Shown here: piece by piece, positions 14,330-22,601 of the stretch
Numbering within the stretch: position 1 is the first letter of the stretch
How the letters are laid out: the number at the start of each line of letters is the position of its first letter
Assembly (NCBI GenBank): GCA_023391275.1
Contig: JAEWBE010000033.1
Location: forward strand, 1 to 39,133
Reading direction: 5' to 3'
DNA: 39,133 bases
Origin: Bacillota bacterium
GTDB lineage: Bacteria > Bacillota > Clostridia > Oscillospirales > Acutalibacteraceae
Program-made: the position numbers and the translations under genes
The notes under the pieces: generated by a model
What the model saw: only the letters and a program-made list of their open reading frames with translations
Database searches by the model: none
What the model was told of the DNA's origin: nothing

Positions 14330-16240
14330 TTAATTTAACCCCAGTCCCTTTCTTTTGCTTAAAATATGTGTCTCAATATCTTTTGCCACTTGAACCGGAT
14401 CGTCCCCCAGCGCCACTTTCCCACCGGTAAGCGTTTCAATCTCCTCGGTCAGCAGCTTTACCAGTTTCGGTGCTCCTGTAATAAACGGCGTAGGAGACAG
14501 ATGCGTATAGGCCCCATAGGCCACGGCAAAAACTCCGTCAATCGTCGCCTTTTGTTCCATCCATTCCGGCGCGGTAACAGCAATGGGAAGCTGCGGAACA
14601 TCCACATCCAGAAAGTCGGCCAGAGCGGTCACAAGCATGGAAACTCTTCCGGTATCGGTGCATGTGCCGAAGCTCAGTACCGGAGGAATTTTAAGCATTC
14701 CACAGACTTCTTTCAGCCCCGGCCCAGCCAGTTCCAGCGCGCCGGAATCGCAAAGCCCCGCCACTTCAAGCGCGTGATTGCCGCAGCCGCAGCTGACAAC
14801 AAGAATATCCTTCTTAATCAATTCCTTCGTAAGATTTATGGTGTTCCAATCCTGCGGACCGTTTCTTAACGTGGAACAGCTTGCTAAAGCGACAACGCCT
14901 TTTATTTTACCGGCCTTTATAACTTCGACCAGTGGATCGAGCTTGTTGCCCAATGCACCGAGCACCGCTTCGGTTGAAAAACCCGCAGTCGCCTTTTGTA
15001 TTTTTCGAGGAACCGCGGAAGTAACTTTTCCATGTCTTTTTTTGAAATTCCCGATGGCAAGTTCAATTAATCTGTCCGCCATCTTATCAGCGTCCTGAGG
15101 GTGATACGGCAAAAGCTCGCTGAGCCCCGGTACCCCGATGATGGTACTGATGCTTACAAGCGTAACCTGATATTTTTCAGCGTACTGATCAATGTCAGGC
15201 GGCGAACAGTTTTCATCCATCGCCAGCACATCAACCGTGCCTGTTGCGAGCAGCGGTTCTATTGTAAGCCAGTCGCCCATTAATCCGGCAAAAACGTTGT
15301 CAACCGGGAATCGCTGCAAAAGCTCCTGCCCTGTTTCTATGGAACCGACAATACGCAATCCTTTGGCACCGGCGTCTTTTGCTTTTTGCTGAATCTGCTC
15401 GGTCTTCGCTTTTTGCAGTGCTGCCACACCGACCCACGGCTGATGACCGTTGAATACAATGTTGATATAATCGCCGTCCATAATACCCAGGTCTGTATTT
15501 ACTTCATGGGGCGACGGTGTTCCGTACAAAATATCCTGTACCATTTCCAGACCGATTTGTGCCGTGTAAATAGTCGCCAGGCCAAGCCGCAGCGCTTTTT
15601 TCGCGAGGGAAACATAATCGCCGTCCACATTGGTCAGGCAGCTTGCGACACAGTTCTGCTCTTCATGAATGACGCCGGACGGGTAAATATTCAGCTTTTT
15701 CCAAACGTCTTTGCGCTTTTTCGGTGCAAAAGCTTCCACCATGATGCCGGGCTCATCCGCACCTTTGGACATTTCGGCATTTAATAGATCGGCCAGCTCT
15801 TCCGCCATTTGATTATTGTCCTGACTGGTGTCGATTCCAACCTTCTGGCACATCCATTTCAGCTTGTCCACATCTGTAATCTTAAAACATGTTTTCCCCT
15901 GTGCCGTTTCCCTTAAAGTCCGAAACGCTTCATACGCATGATGGCTGTAGGTTCCTGCCCCCATAATATTATGCAGCAAAAGCGTTCTCATGGCCATTGC
16001 ATCCGGGCCAATGCCGCAGACTCCCTTATCCTGACCGCCTTTTTCGCTGATACGGCAGGGGCCGTCGGAGCAAAGCTGGCAGCTTAAGCCTTCCAGGCAG
16101 AATTTACATCTGATTTTTTCCTGCAGGGCATACCGGTCAAACGCATTGGAAAGGCCGTCTTCCCGAATTTTTTTCAGCATTTCCTCAACTGAGTCATGGT
16201 AACTGGCGCGGCCTTCCGTTTTTTCCAATACTGTTTCCAT
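14330..16240 (-). CDS. CODH-fold (CooS-type) protein with hybrid-cluster-like active-site ligands
   Basis: This 636-residue protein matches anaerobic Ni,Fe carbon monoxide dehydrogenases along its length. D-cluster cysteines appear as Cys45 and Cys48 (C-x2-C), and the B-cluster as Cys54, Cys57, Cys62 and Cys75. Against the C. hydrogenoformans CODH-II sequence as I recall it, the C-cluster ligands are His266, Cys345, Cys455, Cys486 and Cys527, with Lys564 kept. The sixth ligand, Cys295 of CODH-II, is Glu302 (GSIETG). EQKA at 562-565 resembles hybrid cluster proteins, whose cluster is held by His, two Glu and four Cys. It is thus probably not a working CO dehydrogenase but a CooS-V-like hybrid-cluster enzyme. 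No cooC, cooF or acetyl-CoA synthase gene is nearby. AAGGAGG lies 8 bases before the chosen ATG. Confidence 0.88.
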   Translation of the reverse strand: METVLEKTEGRASYHDSVEEMLKKIREDGLSNAFDRYALQEKIRCKFCLEGLSCQLCSDGPCRISEKGGQDKGVCGIGPDAMAMRTLLLHNIMGAGTYSHHAYEAFRTLRETAQGKTCFKITDVDKLKWMCQKVGIDTSQDNNQMAEELADLLNAEMSKGADEPGIMVEAFAPKKRKDVWKKLNIYPSGVIHEEQNCVASCLTNVDGDYVSLAKKALRLGLATIYTAQIGLEMVQDILYGTPSPHEVNTDLGIMDGDYINIVFNGHQPWVGVAALQKAKTEQIQQKAKDAGAKGLRIVGSIETGQELLQRFPVDNVFAGLMGDWLTIEPLLATGTVDVLAMDENCSPPDIDQYAEKYQVTLVSISTIIGVPGLSELLPYHPQDADKMADRLIELAIGNFKKRHGKVTSAVPRKIQKATAGFSTEAVLGALGNKLDPLVEVIKAGKIKGVVALASCSTLRNGPQDWNTINLTKELIKKDILVVSCGCGNHALEVAGLCDSGALELAGPGLKEVCGMLKIPPVLSFGTCTDTGRVSMLVTALADFLDVDVPQLPIAVTAPEWMEQKATIDGVFAVAYGAYTHLSPTPFITGAPKLVKLLTEEIETLTGGKVALGDDPVQVAKDIETHILSKRKGLGLN

Positions 16241-16293
16241 TATATAAGACCTCCTTATGATCAATAAGGATATCTTTACCACTCTATAAGAAG

Positions 16294-16327
16294 TTAGTCG
16301 AGGATACTAAAAAAATTTTCGGACTAA
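16294..16327. promoter_or_regulatory. Inverted repeat in the promoter region of the CODH-like gene
   Basis: TTAGTC (16294-16299) and GACTAA (16322-16327) are inverted around a 22-base T/A-rich centre, 54 to 87 bases upstream of the start codon. On the minus strand a weak TTTAGT-17-TATAGA promoter overlaps them. A regulator site is plausible but unproven. Confidence 0.35.
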
Positions 16328-16412
16328 AAAACGGGTACAGTGTTCTGCCCCCAAATCATTTTCTGCGTATTTTTAAAGAGAATCCGGCAATGGCAAAAAC
16401 GAAATTATCTTA

Positions 16413-16442
16413 TTGACGATGCGGTTCCATATGGAATATAAT
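16413..16442 (+). promoter_or_regulatory. Promoter of the EamA transporter gene
   Basis: TTGACG at 16413-16418 and TATAAT at 16437-16442 are separated by 18 bases. Its position also rules out upstream start codons for the transporter. Confidence 0.8.
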
Positions 16443-16481
16443 TATTTTATATATTTTGAAACGAGATGTTTAAGGAGAAAG

Positions 16482-17423
16482 ATGACGAAAGATAAAGTAA
16501 CCGCCGGACACTTACTAGCGCTGTTTACAGTATTGATTTGGGGCACCACATTTATTTCAACTAAAATTCTGTTAAGAGATTTCTCCCCGATTGAAATATT
16601 GTTTTTCCGCTTTTCCATTGCTTCTGTTGCACTGATGCTCACGTATCCCCACAGGCTAAAGATAACCAGCCGAAAACAGGAATGGTATTTTCTTGCGGCG
16701 GGTTTGTGTGGAGTAACATTGTACTTTCTGTTGGAAAACATTGCGCTTACATATACTTTGGCTGCGAACGTTGGCGTTATTATTTCTGTCGCACCGTTTT
16801 TTACCGCCATTTTTGCGCATTTGTTTTTGGACGGGGAAAAATTAAAGCTGCAATTTTTCTTAGGATTTGCCGCCGCGATAATCGGAATTTTTCTGATCAG
16901 CTTTAATGGGAATACGGTGTTAAAATTAAATCCCTTAGGGGATGTGCTGACCATTCTTGCCGCCGTCGTATGGGCGGTATATTCTGTTTTAATAAAAAAG
17001 ATCAGCAGGTTCCATTATAATACGATACAAACGACACGCAGGGTCTTTTTCTACGGACTTTTAACGATGATCCCTGCAATGTTTATTTTTGATTTTCAAT
17101 GGAATTTCAACAGTCTGGCGCGTTTTGCCCGCTTATCGAATCTGTTCAATATTCTATACCTTGGCTTAGGCGCCTCCGCGCTTTGTTTCGTGACCTGGAA
17201 CCTAGCCGTTAAGATTTTAGGGGCGGTTAAAACAAGCGCATATATTTACATGGGCCCTGTAATAACCATTGTAACATCAGCAATTGTTTTACATGAACAA
17301 ATCACGTGGATCACTTTAGCCGGAACAGCACTCACTTTAACAGGATTATTTATCTCGGAGAATAAGATAAGTTTAAAATTCAAGGAGAAAAAAACAAATG
17401 AATTGACAGATCCCCCATGCTAA
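16482..17423 (+). CDS. EamA-family (DMT superfamily) transporter
   Basis: The 313-residue protein has about ten hydrophobic segments arranged as two EamA repeats, each opening with a conserved pattern (LIWGTTFISTKILL near residues 19-32, and AAVVWAVYSVLIKK in the second half). Members export or import amino acids, nucleosides or other small metabolites across the cytoplasmic membrane. I chose the ATG at 16482, with AAGGAG 4 bases upstream; earlier in-frame starts lie within the promoter. It ends with a lysine-rich tail (KFKEKKTN). It is a single-gene unit with its own promoter and terminator, and its substrate is unknown. Confidence 0.88.
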   Translation: MTKDKVTAGHLLALFTVLIWGTTFISTKILLRDFSPIEILFFRFSIASVALMLTYPHRLKITSRKQEWYFLAAGLCGVTLYFLLENIALTYTLAANVGVIISVAPFFTAIFAHLFLDGEKLKLQFFLGFAAAIIGIFLISFNGNTVLKLNPLGDVLTILAAVVWAVYSVLIKKISRFHYNTIQTTRRVFFYGLLTMIPAMFIFDFQWNFNSLARFARLSNLFNILYLGLGASALCFVTWNLAVKILGAVKTSAYIYMGPVITIVTSAIVLHEQITWITLAGTALTLTGLFISENKISLKFKEKKTNELTDPPC

Positions 17424-17462
17424 GGCAAAGTTCCGGCTTTTCCCAAATTTCAACTACTTTTA

Positions 17463-17490
17463 AAAGGCACCCGCACAGGGTGTCTTTTTT
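17463..17490. terminator. Intrinsic terminator, probably bidirectional
   Basis: AGGCACCC pairs with GGGTGTCT (one G-U) around a 4-base loop and is followed by six T residues on the plus strand. Four T residues follow in the other direction, so it may also end the convergent TudS-related gene. Confidence 0.85.
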
Positions 17491-17494
17491 GTAC

Positions 17495-18049
17495 TCATTT
17501 TTTAATCAGTTCCATGACTTTTTCCGGTTGTTCCGCATTCAGTCCAACTATGTTTAGCTCTATCTTCTCTTTTGCGAGCATCTGACGCAGAACATCAATA
17601 AACACACCGTTGCCCCGGCCCATCTGAACGGACTGAATCACGCACATAATATCGTCGCGGCTGCTCAACTCTCCCCCCCATTCACCATAGCAGGTCAGGT
17701 CCACACCGCAGCTGGGGCTGCCGTCTATTCCCACTACTCCTAAAACCTCAAACTTATCATGATGAGAGAGATACTCTTTGAGCTGAAGAATGACCGGAGC
17801 TAAAATGGTTTCGCAGTGGGAACGGAAAAAGGGGTTGTCGAACTGGCTGCTTACATTTCCCCAGCGATTTGTTCCGTACAGGGAGAACTCCGGGCATGGC
17901 AGCTGAATGATCTGTATCCCGCTTTCGACAGCCTTGGATAAAAACCTGATACGTAACGCTTCCTCGGCCTCAATGCTCGCCGTGTCATACAAATCCACCT
18001 TTGACGCCGTATTCAAGATGCAATGACTCACCATGATTATTCTACGCAT
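17495..18049 (-). CDS. TudS-related putative desulfidase (CD3072-like)
   Basis: This 184-residue protein resembles the TudS/DUF523 group. TudS removes sulfur from 2-thiouracil using a [4Fe-5S] cluster held by three cysteines. Three matching cysteines are visible: Cys10 (SHCILN), Cys52 (PCPE) and Cys114 (DGSPSCG). AAGGAG is 8 bases before the ATG at 18049, which I prefer over an in-frame ATG 24 bases earlier. It lies divergent from a GntR regulator and a nucleoside hydrolase/ECF importer operon, an arrangement I recall from C. difficile. This suggests a role in using thiolated nucleobases or nucleosides. The enzymatic role is inferred. Confidence 0.8.
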   Translation of the reverse strand: MRRIIMVSHCILNTASKVDLYDTASIEAEEALRIRFLSKAVESGIQIIQLPCPEFSLYGTNRWGNVSSQFDNPFFRSHCETILAPVILQLKEYLSHHDKFEVLGVVGIDGSPSCGVDLTCYGEWGGELSSRDDIMCVIQSVQMGRGNGVFIDVLRQMLAKEKIELNIVGLNAEQPEKVMELIKK

Positions 18050-18152
18050 GATCTTTACTCCTTCGAATGTCATTTCTTAAATAATAACATTTCTCTTTTA
18101 AAAAAACCATGCGCTTTCTACTCAAAGATTATAAGCACTTTTCATAAAATTG

Positions 18153-18179
18153 TTCAACAAATTATTAAAATATGTTGAA
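18153..18179. promoter_or_regulatory. Candidate GntR operator (inverted repeat)
   Basis: TTCAACA (18153-18159) and TGTTGAA (18173-18179) are perfectly inverted around 13 bases. The right arm overlaps the -35 box of the GntR gene, as expected for autoregulation. Confidence 0.5.
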
Positions 18180-18203
18180 TTTGTTTAATATCTATTGTAT
18201 AAT
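18175..18203 (+). promoter_or_regulatory. Promoter of the GntR and nucleoside salvage operon
   Basis: TTGAAT (18175-18180) and TATAAT (18198-18203) have a 17-base spacer. The start codon is 57 bases downstream. Confidence 0.8.
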
Positions 18204-18259
18204 CAAAATTGTAATAAACAATCCATTAATTTACAAAATTGGAGAAATGAGTCGAAGCC

Positions 18260-19003
18260 ATGCAAAAAGAAAAAATGCCCCCAAAGTCCACAGAAATTCC
18301 TTTATATGTAGATGCTTACAATCAGATTCTTGAAATCATAAAAACTTCAGAGCCCGGCAGCCGCCTCCCCACAGAGGAGACGCTGGCGAAAAAGCTCAGT
18401 ATTTCACGCAACACATTAAGGCAGGCGCTGCAGATTCTGCAGGAAGACAGAATCATTTATAAACGCCGCGGCTCCGGTACGTATATATCCGGGACGACGC
18501 CGATCCTTGCTTCCAGCAATTTAAACGAATACTGCACCATAGAAGAGCTGTTTAAAAAGCAGGGAATTTATGCGGAGCTTCTGCGGTTAGATATCACCAT
18601 TGAAGACTCCGACGAAATTTGCAGCGAACTTTTGGATTTGCCTGTGCACACCAATCTTCTTGTGGCAAACCGGGTTTACTGTGATGCAGTAAACAAAGAC
18701 AAAATTTATACCCAGTCGTTGGATTTTATCCCCCACACCGTATTCTACGGCGAGGCAATTGAGCAATTCGACAAAAAAGCACTTGTTTCCTTTGCGGAGA
18801 AAAAAGGTGTGATGGCACAGTGCAGCATCATTGCAACCCACGCCGGCAAGCTGAACGCCAAGATCATGAAAGTGAGCGAGCACACACCGCTTATTTTGCT
18901 GCAGCAGCTTGTAATGAGCAGCACCGGTGAAAAACTCTACTTAAACAAAACCTATATAAACAGCCAGACAACCGAGTTTCCCTTAAATATTATCAGAAAT
19001 TAA
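18260..19003 (+). CDS. GntR-family transcriptional regulator with UTRA domain
   Basis: The 247-residue protein has an N-terminal winged helix (about 12-78, containing SRLPTEETLAKKLSISRNTL and a wing RRGSGTYIS) and a C-terminal UTRA effector domain (about 90-240). This is the HutC/FarR layout. It would bind the inverted repeat overlapping its own promoter and respond to a small ligand, plausibly a nucleoside or breakdown product given the 13-base spacing to the first nucleoside hydrolase. The ribosome site GGAG is unusually far (about 15 bases) from the ATG, so a start at the in-frame ATG five codons later is also possible. Confidence 0.9.
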   Translation: MQKEKMPPKSTEIPLYVDAYNQILEIIKTSEPGSRLPTEETLAKKLSISRNTLRQALQILQEDRIIYKRRGSGTYISGTTPILASSNLNEYCTIEELFKKQGIYAELLRLDITIEDSDEICSELLDLPVHTNLLVANRVYCDAVNKDKIYTQSLDFIPHTVFYGEAIEQFDKKALVSFAEKKGVMAQCSIIATHAGKLNAKIMKVSEHTPLILLQQLVMSSTGEKLYLNKTYINSQTTEFPLNIIRN

Positions 19004-19016
19004 GGAAGGAAATCAT

Positions 19017-20006
19017 ATGAAAAAAATCATCATCGACTGTGACCCCGGCATTGATGACTGCCTCGCGTTGATGCTGGCACTATCCTCCCCCGAACTTGAG
19101 ATATTAGGCATTACCACCATCAGTGGGAACATCGAAGTGCATACAGCAACCGAGAATGTGTTCCAGGTGCTGCGTTTAATGGAGCGCGAGGATATTCCGG
19201 TTTATAAGGGGGCTTCGGTTCCGCTCTTCCGCCCGTATCACGATGCGACAGATACCCACGGCGCTGACGGAATCGGCGAGAATTTCTTCCCAAAAACCGG
19301 TCTTGCCGCAAAAGAAGAGCATGCGGTCGACTTTATATTGGACGCCATCAGCCGCCATCCGCACGAAATCACTCTTGTGGCACTTGGCCCGCTCACCAAC
19401 ATTGCCCTGGCACTCAGAAAAGACCCCTCCACAATGGCAAAGGTGAAAGATTTTATCCTGATGGGCGGCGCGGATAAATTTCACGGGAATTGCAGTCCCG
19501 TTGCGGAATATAACTTTTGGGTAGACCCCGAAGCGGCCGACGAAGTTTTCCGTTCAGAATTTGCGAAAGCCACGATGGTCGGGCTGGATGTAACCCACAG
19601 CATCATTCTGAGCCCCAATTTACGTGAGGTTGCAAATCAGATCGGCGGCGAAAAAGGCAGGTTCCTGCACGATATTACAAGATTTTATGTTGATTTCCAC
19701 TGGAAGCAGGAGCGCACGCTGGGCTGTGTAATCAATGACCCGCTGGTGATTGCAATGCTGCTGGATGAAAACCTTGTAGAATGCGACCCCGCTTTTGTGG
19801 AGGTTGAAACAGAAGGCATTGCAGCCGCGCAGAGCGTTTGCGATTTAAACGGCCGTTTGCATGACGGCAGAACAAATGCACAGGTCGCCCACAAAGTAAA
19901 TGCAAAAGGTTTTTTTGAGCTGTTTTTCAATCGTTTGTTCCCGGGTTGCGAAGCGGACATCACTCTTTCACTCAACCGCGAATTCGACCGCTGCGGAGGT
20001 AAATAA
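19017..20006 (+). CDS. Nucleoside hydrolase (first copy)
   Basis: This 329-residue enzyme hydrolyses the N-glycosidic bond of ribonucleosides to free base and ribose. The calcium- and ribose-binding motif DCDPGIDD is at 7-14. LVALGPLTNIALAL and AEYNFWVDPEAA follow in their usual places. The late motif reads VINDPLVIAML: Asn precedes the metal-binding Asp where the second copy has His. Ribosome site AAGGAAGGA precedes the ATG. It is the first structural gene of the operon and almost touches the second copy. Substrate preference is unknown but probably differs from the paralogue. Confidence 0.92.
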   Translation: MKKIIIDCDPGIDDCLALMLALSSPELEILGITTISGNIEVHTATENVFQVLRLMEREDIPVYKGASVPLFRPYHDATDTHGADGIGENFFPKTGLAAKEEHAVDFILDAISRHPHEITLVALGPLTNIALALRKDPSTMAKVKDFILMGGADKFHGNCSPVAEYNFWVDPEAADEVFRSEFAKATMVGLDVTHSIILSPNLREVANQIGGEKGRFLHDITRFYVDFHWKQERTLGCVINDPLVIAMLLDENLVECDPAFVEVETEGIAAAQSVCDLNGRLHDGRTNAQVAHKVNAKGFFELFFNRLFPGCEADITLSLNREFDRCGGK

Positions 20007-20007
20007 G

Positions 20008-20952
20008 ATGCAATATGAAAAGAAAAGGCTGATTATTGACTGTGACCCCGGCATAGACGACGCGCTTGCGCTGACTTTCGCAATGGCGCGGCCGGAATTT
20101 GAAATTCTGGGCATTACTGCCGTGGGCGGAAATGCACCCATTGAAACGACGCTACATAACGCACTTCGTCTTGCTGAACTTGCCGGACGCACGGAAATCC
20201 CGGTGCTGCGCGGGCTGAGCCCTTCACAGAGCGCTGCCTTCCAGTCCGACGGCAGCTGCCACGGCGCGGACGGACTTGGAAACAGCAATCTTCCGCCCGC
20301 AGTCAAACAGCCCGGGAAGGGCAGCGCCGAAGATTTTATCATTCAGACTTTGCTGAATCATGAAACCGGAAGCATTACGATTGTTTCCACCGGTCCTCTT
20401 ACAAACCTTGCTGCGGCAATGAAGAAAAATCCGGATGCGATGGGGCGTGCAAAAGAGATATTCTCCATGGGCGGAGCTTATCTGCACGGCAATATCACTG
20501 CGGTTGCGGAATTTAACTACTGGATGGACCCCGCAGCGGCGGAAACCGTTTTCTCGGGTAATGTTCCCGTTTATATGGTGGGACTGAACACCACAGAGCA
20601 GGTGGTGCTGACAAAGGCCCACGCAGAACAGATGCAAAAAAGCGAAAGTGCCGTGGCAAGGGCATTGGCCGCCATGCTGCCCACGCAGTTTGCCTTTTGC
20701 GAACAAATCGACAGCCGAAACGGCATGACTCCCCACGACCTTGTGGCGATGGCCGCCTGTCTGAATCCGCAATTAATACGGTGGGTTCCCTGCAGCGTGC
20801 AGATTTCCACCACGAAGGTAACGCGCGGCGAATGTATTATCGATATGGTTGACGCCTGGAAGCTGCCAAAAAACTGTTTTGTGGCAACGGACATAGACGC
20901 GGACGAATTTTTTAAGCTGTTTTTTCACACCATGTTGCCGGACATGATGTGA
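20008..20952 (+). CDS. Nucleoside hydrolase (second copy)
   Basis: The 314-residue paralogue has DCDPGIDD near residues 11-18, IVSTGPLTNLAAAM, AEFNYWMDPAAA, and MTPHDLVAMAA with the His-Asp pair typical of many inosine-uridine hydrolases. I chose the ATG at 20008, with GGAGG 8 bases upstream, overlapping nothing and starting one base after the stop of the first copy. Earlier in-frame starts would run through the previous gene. Together the two enzymes likely cover different nucleosides delivered by the ECF importer that follows. Confidence 0.92.
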   Translation: MQYEKKRLIIDCDPGIDDALALTFAMARPEFEILGITAVGGNAPIETTLHNALRLAELAGRTEIPVLRGLSPSQSAAFQSDGSCHGADGLGNSNLPPAVKQPGKGSAEDFIIQTLLNHETGSITIVSTGPLTNLAAAMKKNPDAMGRAKEIFSMGGAYLHGNITAVAEFNYWMDPAAAETVFSGNVPVYMVGLNTTEQVVLTKAHAEQMQKSESAVARALAAMLPTQFAFCEQIDSRNGMTPHDLVAMAACLNPQLIRWVPCSVQISTTKVTRGECIIDMVDAWKLPKNCFVATDIDADEFFKLFFHTMLPDMM

Positions 20953-20990
20953 TTGTCAGAAAATAAAAAATATTGAAGAGGAGAATTACA

Positions 20991-21641
20991 GTGAATAGCT
21001 TTAAAAAAGACTTTACCCTAATGAGTATTCTTTTGCTGCCCGTAGCAGTCGCGCTGAATGTTGTGGGCGGTCAGCTGGCTGCCGCTTTGGCATTGCCTAT
21101 CTACATTGATACCATTGGTACAATTCTTGCCGGTATTCTCGGGGGACCGTGGGTCGGACTTGTGGCCGGTATATTAAGCAACTGTATTAACGGCATCTTT
21201 TCGCCAAACTTCTTTCCGTTCGCCATCGTCGGCGGTGCCGTCGGTCTTGTAAGCGGCATCCTGTCCCGCAAAGAAATGTTTAACAAGGTATGGAAAGTGA
21301 TCGTATCCATCGTGATTGTCACGCTTGTGTCGATTATTATCGGCACTCCGATTGTTATGTATGTTTACGGCGGCATCACAGGTACCGGAAGTACATATCT
21401 TACCGCATTTATGCTTGCGGCGGGTCAGAGCATGATCAAATCCGTGTTCACCGCACAGGTATTCTCCGAAGTGGCCGACAAGGCGCTCTCCATTGTCGTC
21501 GCTTATGTGATTATTATTGCGATGAGCCCAAGAATTCTTGTCAAGTACCCCTGTGGCGGCCAATTTGCAAAATTAAAGACCAAAGGCAAGGCCGGGTCTG
21601 CAACCCCGCCTGTCGCTCCTCCGATGGAAATAAAAAAATAA
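20991..21641 (+). CDS. ECF transporter S component, putative nucleoside-type (CD3073-like)
   Basis: The 216-residue membrane protein has about six hydrophobic segments and a typical ECF substrate-binding pattern (ALPIYIDTIGTILAGILGGPWVG near the second segment). It would capture a small substrate at the membrane and hand it to the energising module encoded next. A GTG start at 20991 is preferred because GAGGAG lies 6 bases upstream. The tail is lysine- and proline-rich. Clustering with two nucleoside hydrolases and a nucleoside phosphorylase suggests a nucleoside or thionucleoside substrate; sequence alone does not prove it. Confidence 0.85.
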   Translation: MNSFKKDFTLMSILLLPVAVALNVVGGQLAAALALPIYIDTIGTILAGILGGPWVGLVAGILSNCINGIFSPNFFPFAIVGGAVGLVSGILSRKEMFNKVWKVIVSIVIVTLVSIIIGTPIVMYVYGGITGTGSTYLTAFMLAAGQSMIKSVFTAQVFSEVADKALSIVVAYVIIIAMSPRILVKYPCGGQFAKLKTKGKAGSATPPVAPPMEIKK

Positions 21642-21748
21642 CGAACCGGCTGCAAAATCATTTCAATTACCTGAGAATCCCCAATGATTTCACTCTGCTC
21701 CGGCCATATGTGTGGGGTGTCAGCTGAGGGGTGACCTTCAAACGGATA

Positions 21749-21785
21749 ATAGCGGGGGTAGCATTCTGAGAATTACCCCCGCTAT
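21749..21785 (+). other. Strong hairpin between the ECF S and T genes
   Basis: ATAGCGGGGGTA and TACCCCCGCTAT form a perfect 12-bp stem. The loop contains a further ATTCT/AGAAT pair. Only CATTTT follows, so it is a weak terminator or an mRNA processing point that could set the ratio of S component to energising module. The surrounding 204-base gap holds no gene. Confidence 0.6.
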
Positions 21786-21845
21786 CATTTTAAAGAAATG
21801 CATCCTGAGATAATTTTAGCCCAATAAAAATCATGAGGTGCTGTT

Positions 21846-22601
21846 ATGAAAGATAGCAATCGATATCTGCACAGACTGTATCCATTTACAAAATTAGTTT
21901 ATATTCTGGTTTCCGCCGTCATCAGTCTCATCGTTCCGCACTGGGGATACCTTTATGCAATGTTCCTCTTTCTGTGCGGACTGGCGGTAACCGGCTCCCG
22001 GCTGCTTCCGTTCTTAAAGTCGCTTGCAAAATCGGTACTGGTACTCTTCATCCTTATTTTCATACTGCAATCTCTTTTCCGGCCCGGAGCCACAATTCTG
22101 GCCCGTTTCTGGATTTTCAGCGTCAAGCTTGAGGGAATTGAATACGCCCTCCACCTTTGCGGTATTCTTCTGATCATCGCAAGTTCCTTCGTGCTGTATT
22201 TTCAAACCACAGAACTTCAGGACCTGATTCTTGCCATGGAGAAAGTCGGTATTTCGCCGACGGTTTCCTATGTGGTGCTTTCCACCATGCAGATGATACC
22301 GCAAACCAAAAAACGCTCCGAAGTAATTATGAATGCACAGCAGGCCCGTGGAATTGAAACGCAGGGAAACCTGAAGACCCGTGCCCGCGCGTTTATCCCT
22401 ATGCTTGCACCGCTGATTCTGAGCTCGTTTTCCGGGATGGAGGAGCGTGCGCTAACCCTTGAGGCGCGCGGCTTTTCCGCACCAATCACAAAAACGAACA
22501 TTCATGAAATCAATGAACGGCCCATTGACAGGGTGCTGCGCGTCGTCATGTATACCTTACTTGTTTTAGCAATTGTGGGGAGGATTACCGTATGGCACTG
22601 A
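21846..22601 (+). CDS. ecfT: ECF transporter T component (EcfT)
   Basis: The 251-residue membrane protein has about five helices and two Ala-Arg-Gly coupling motifs, QQARGIET and LEARGFS, which contact the two ATPases. It is the scaffold that links ATP hydrolysis to movement of the S component. The start is an ATG behind GAGGTG. The gene overlaps the first ATPase gene by 10 bases. Because the cluster has its own S protein, the module is probably dedicated to it, though shared use is possible. Confidence 0.92.
   Translation: MKDSNRYLHRLYPFTKLVYILVSAVISLIVPHWGYLYAMFLFLCGLAVTGSRLLPFLKSLAKSVLVLFILIFILQSLFRPGATILARFWIFSVKLEGIEYALHLCGILLIIASSFVLYFQTTELQDLILAMEKVGISPTVSYVVLSTMQMIPQTKKRSEVIMNAQQARGIETQGNLKTRARAFIPMLAPLILSSFSGMEERALTLEARGFSAPITKTNIHEINERPIDRVLRVVMYTLLVLAIVGRITVWH

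Noticed and set aside
14330..16240. Functional Ni,Fe carbon monoxide dehydrogenase
   Set aside because: One C-cluster cysteine appears to be Glu, and no cooC, cooF, acetyl-CoA synthase or hydrogenase genes are in the window.
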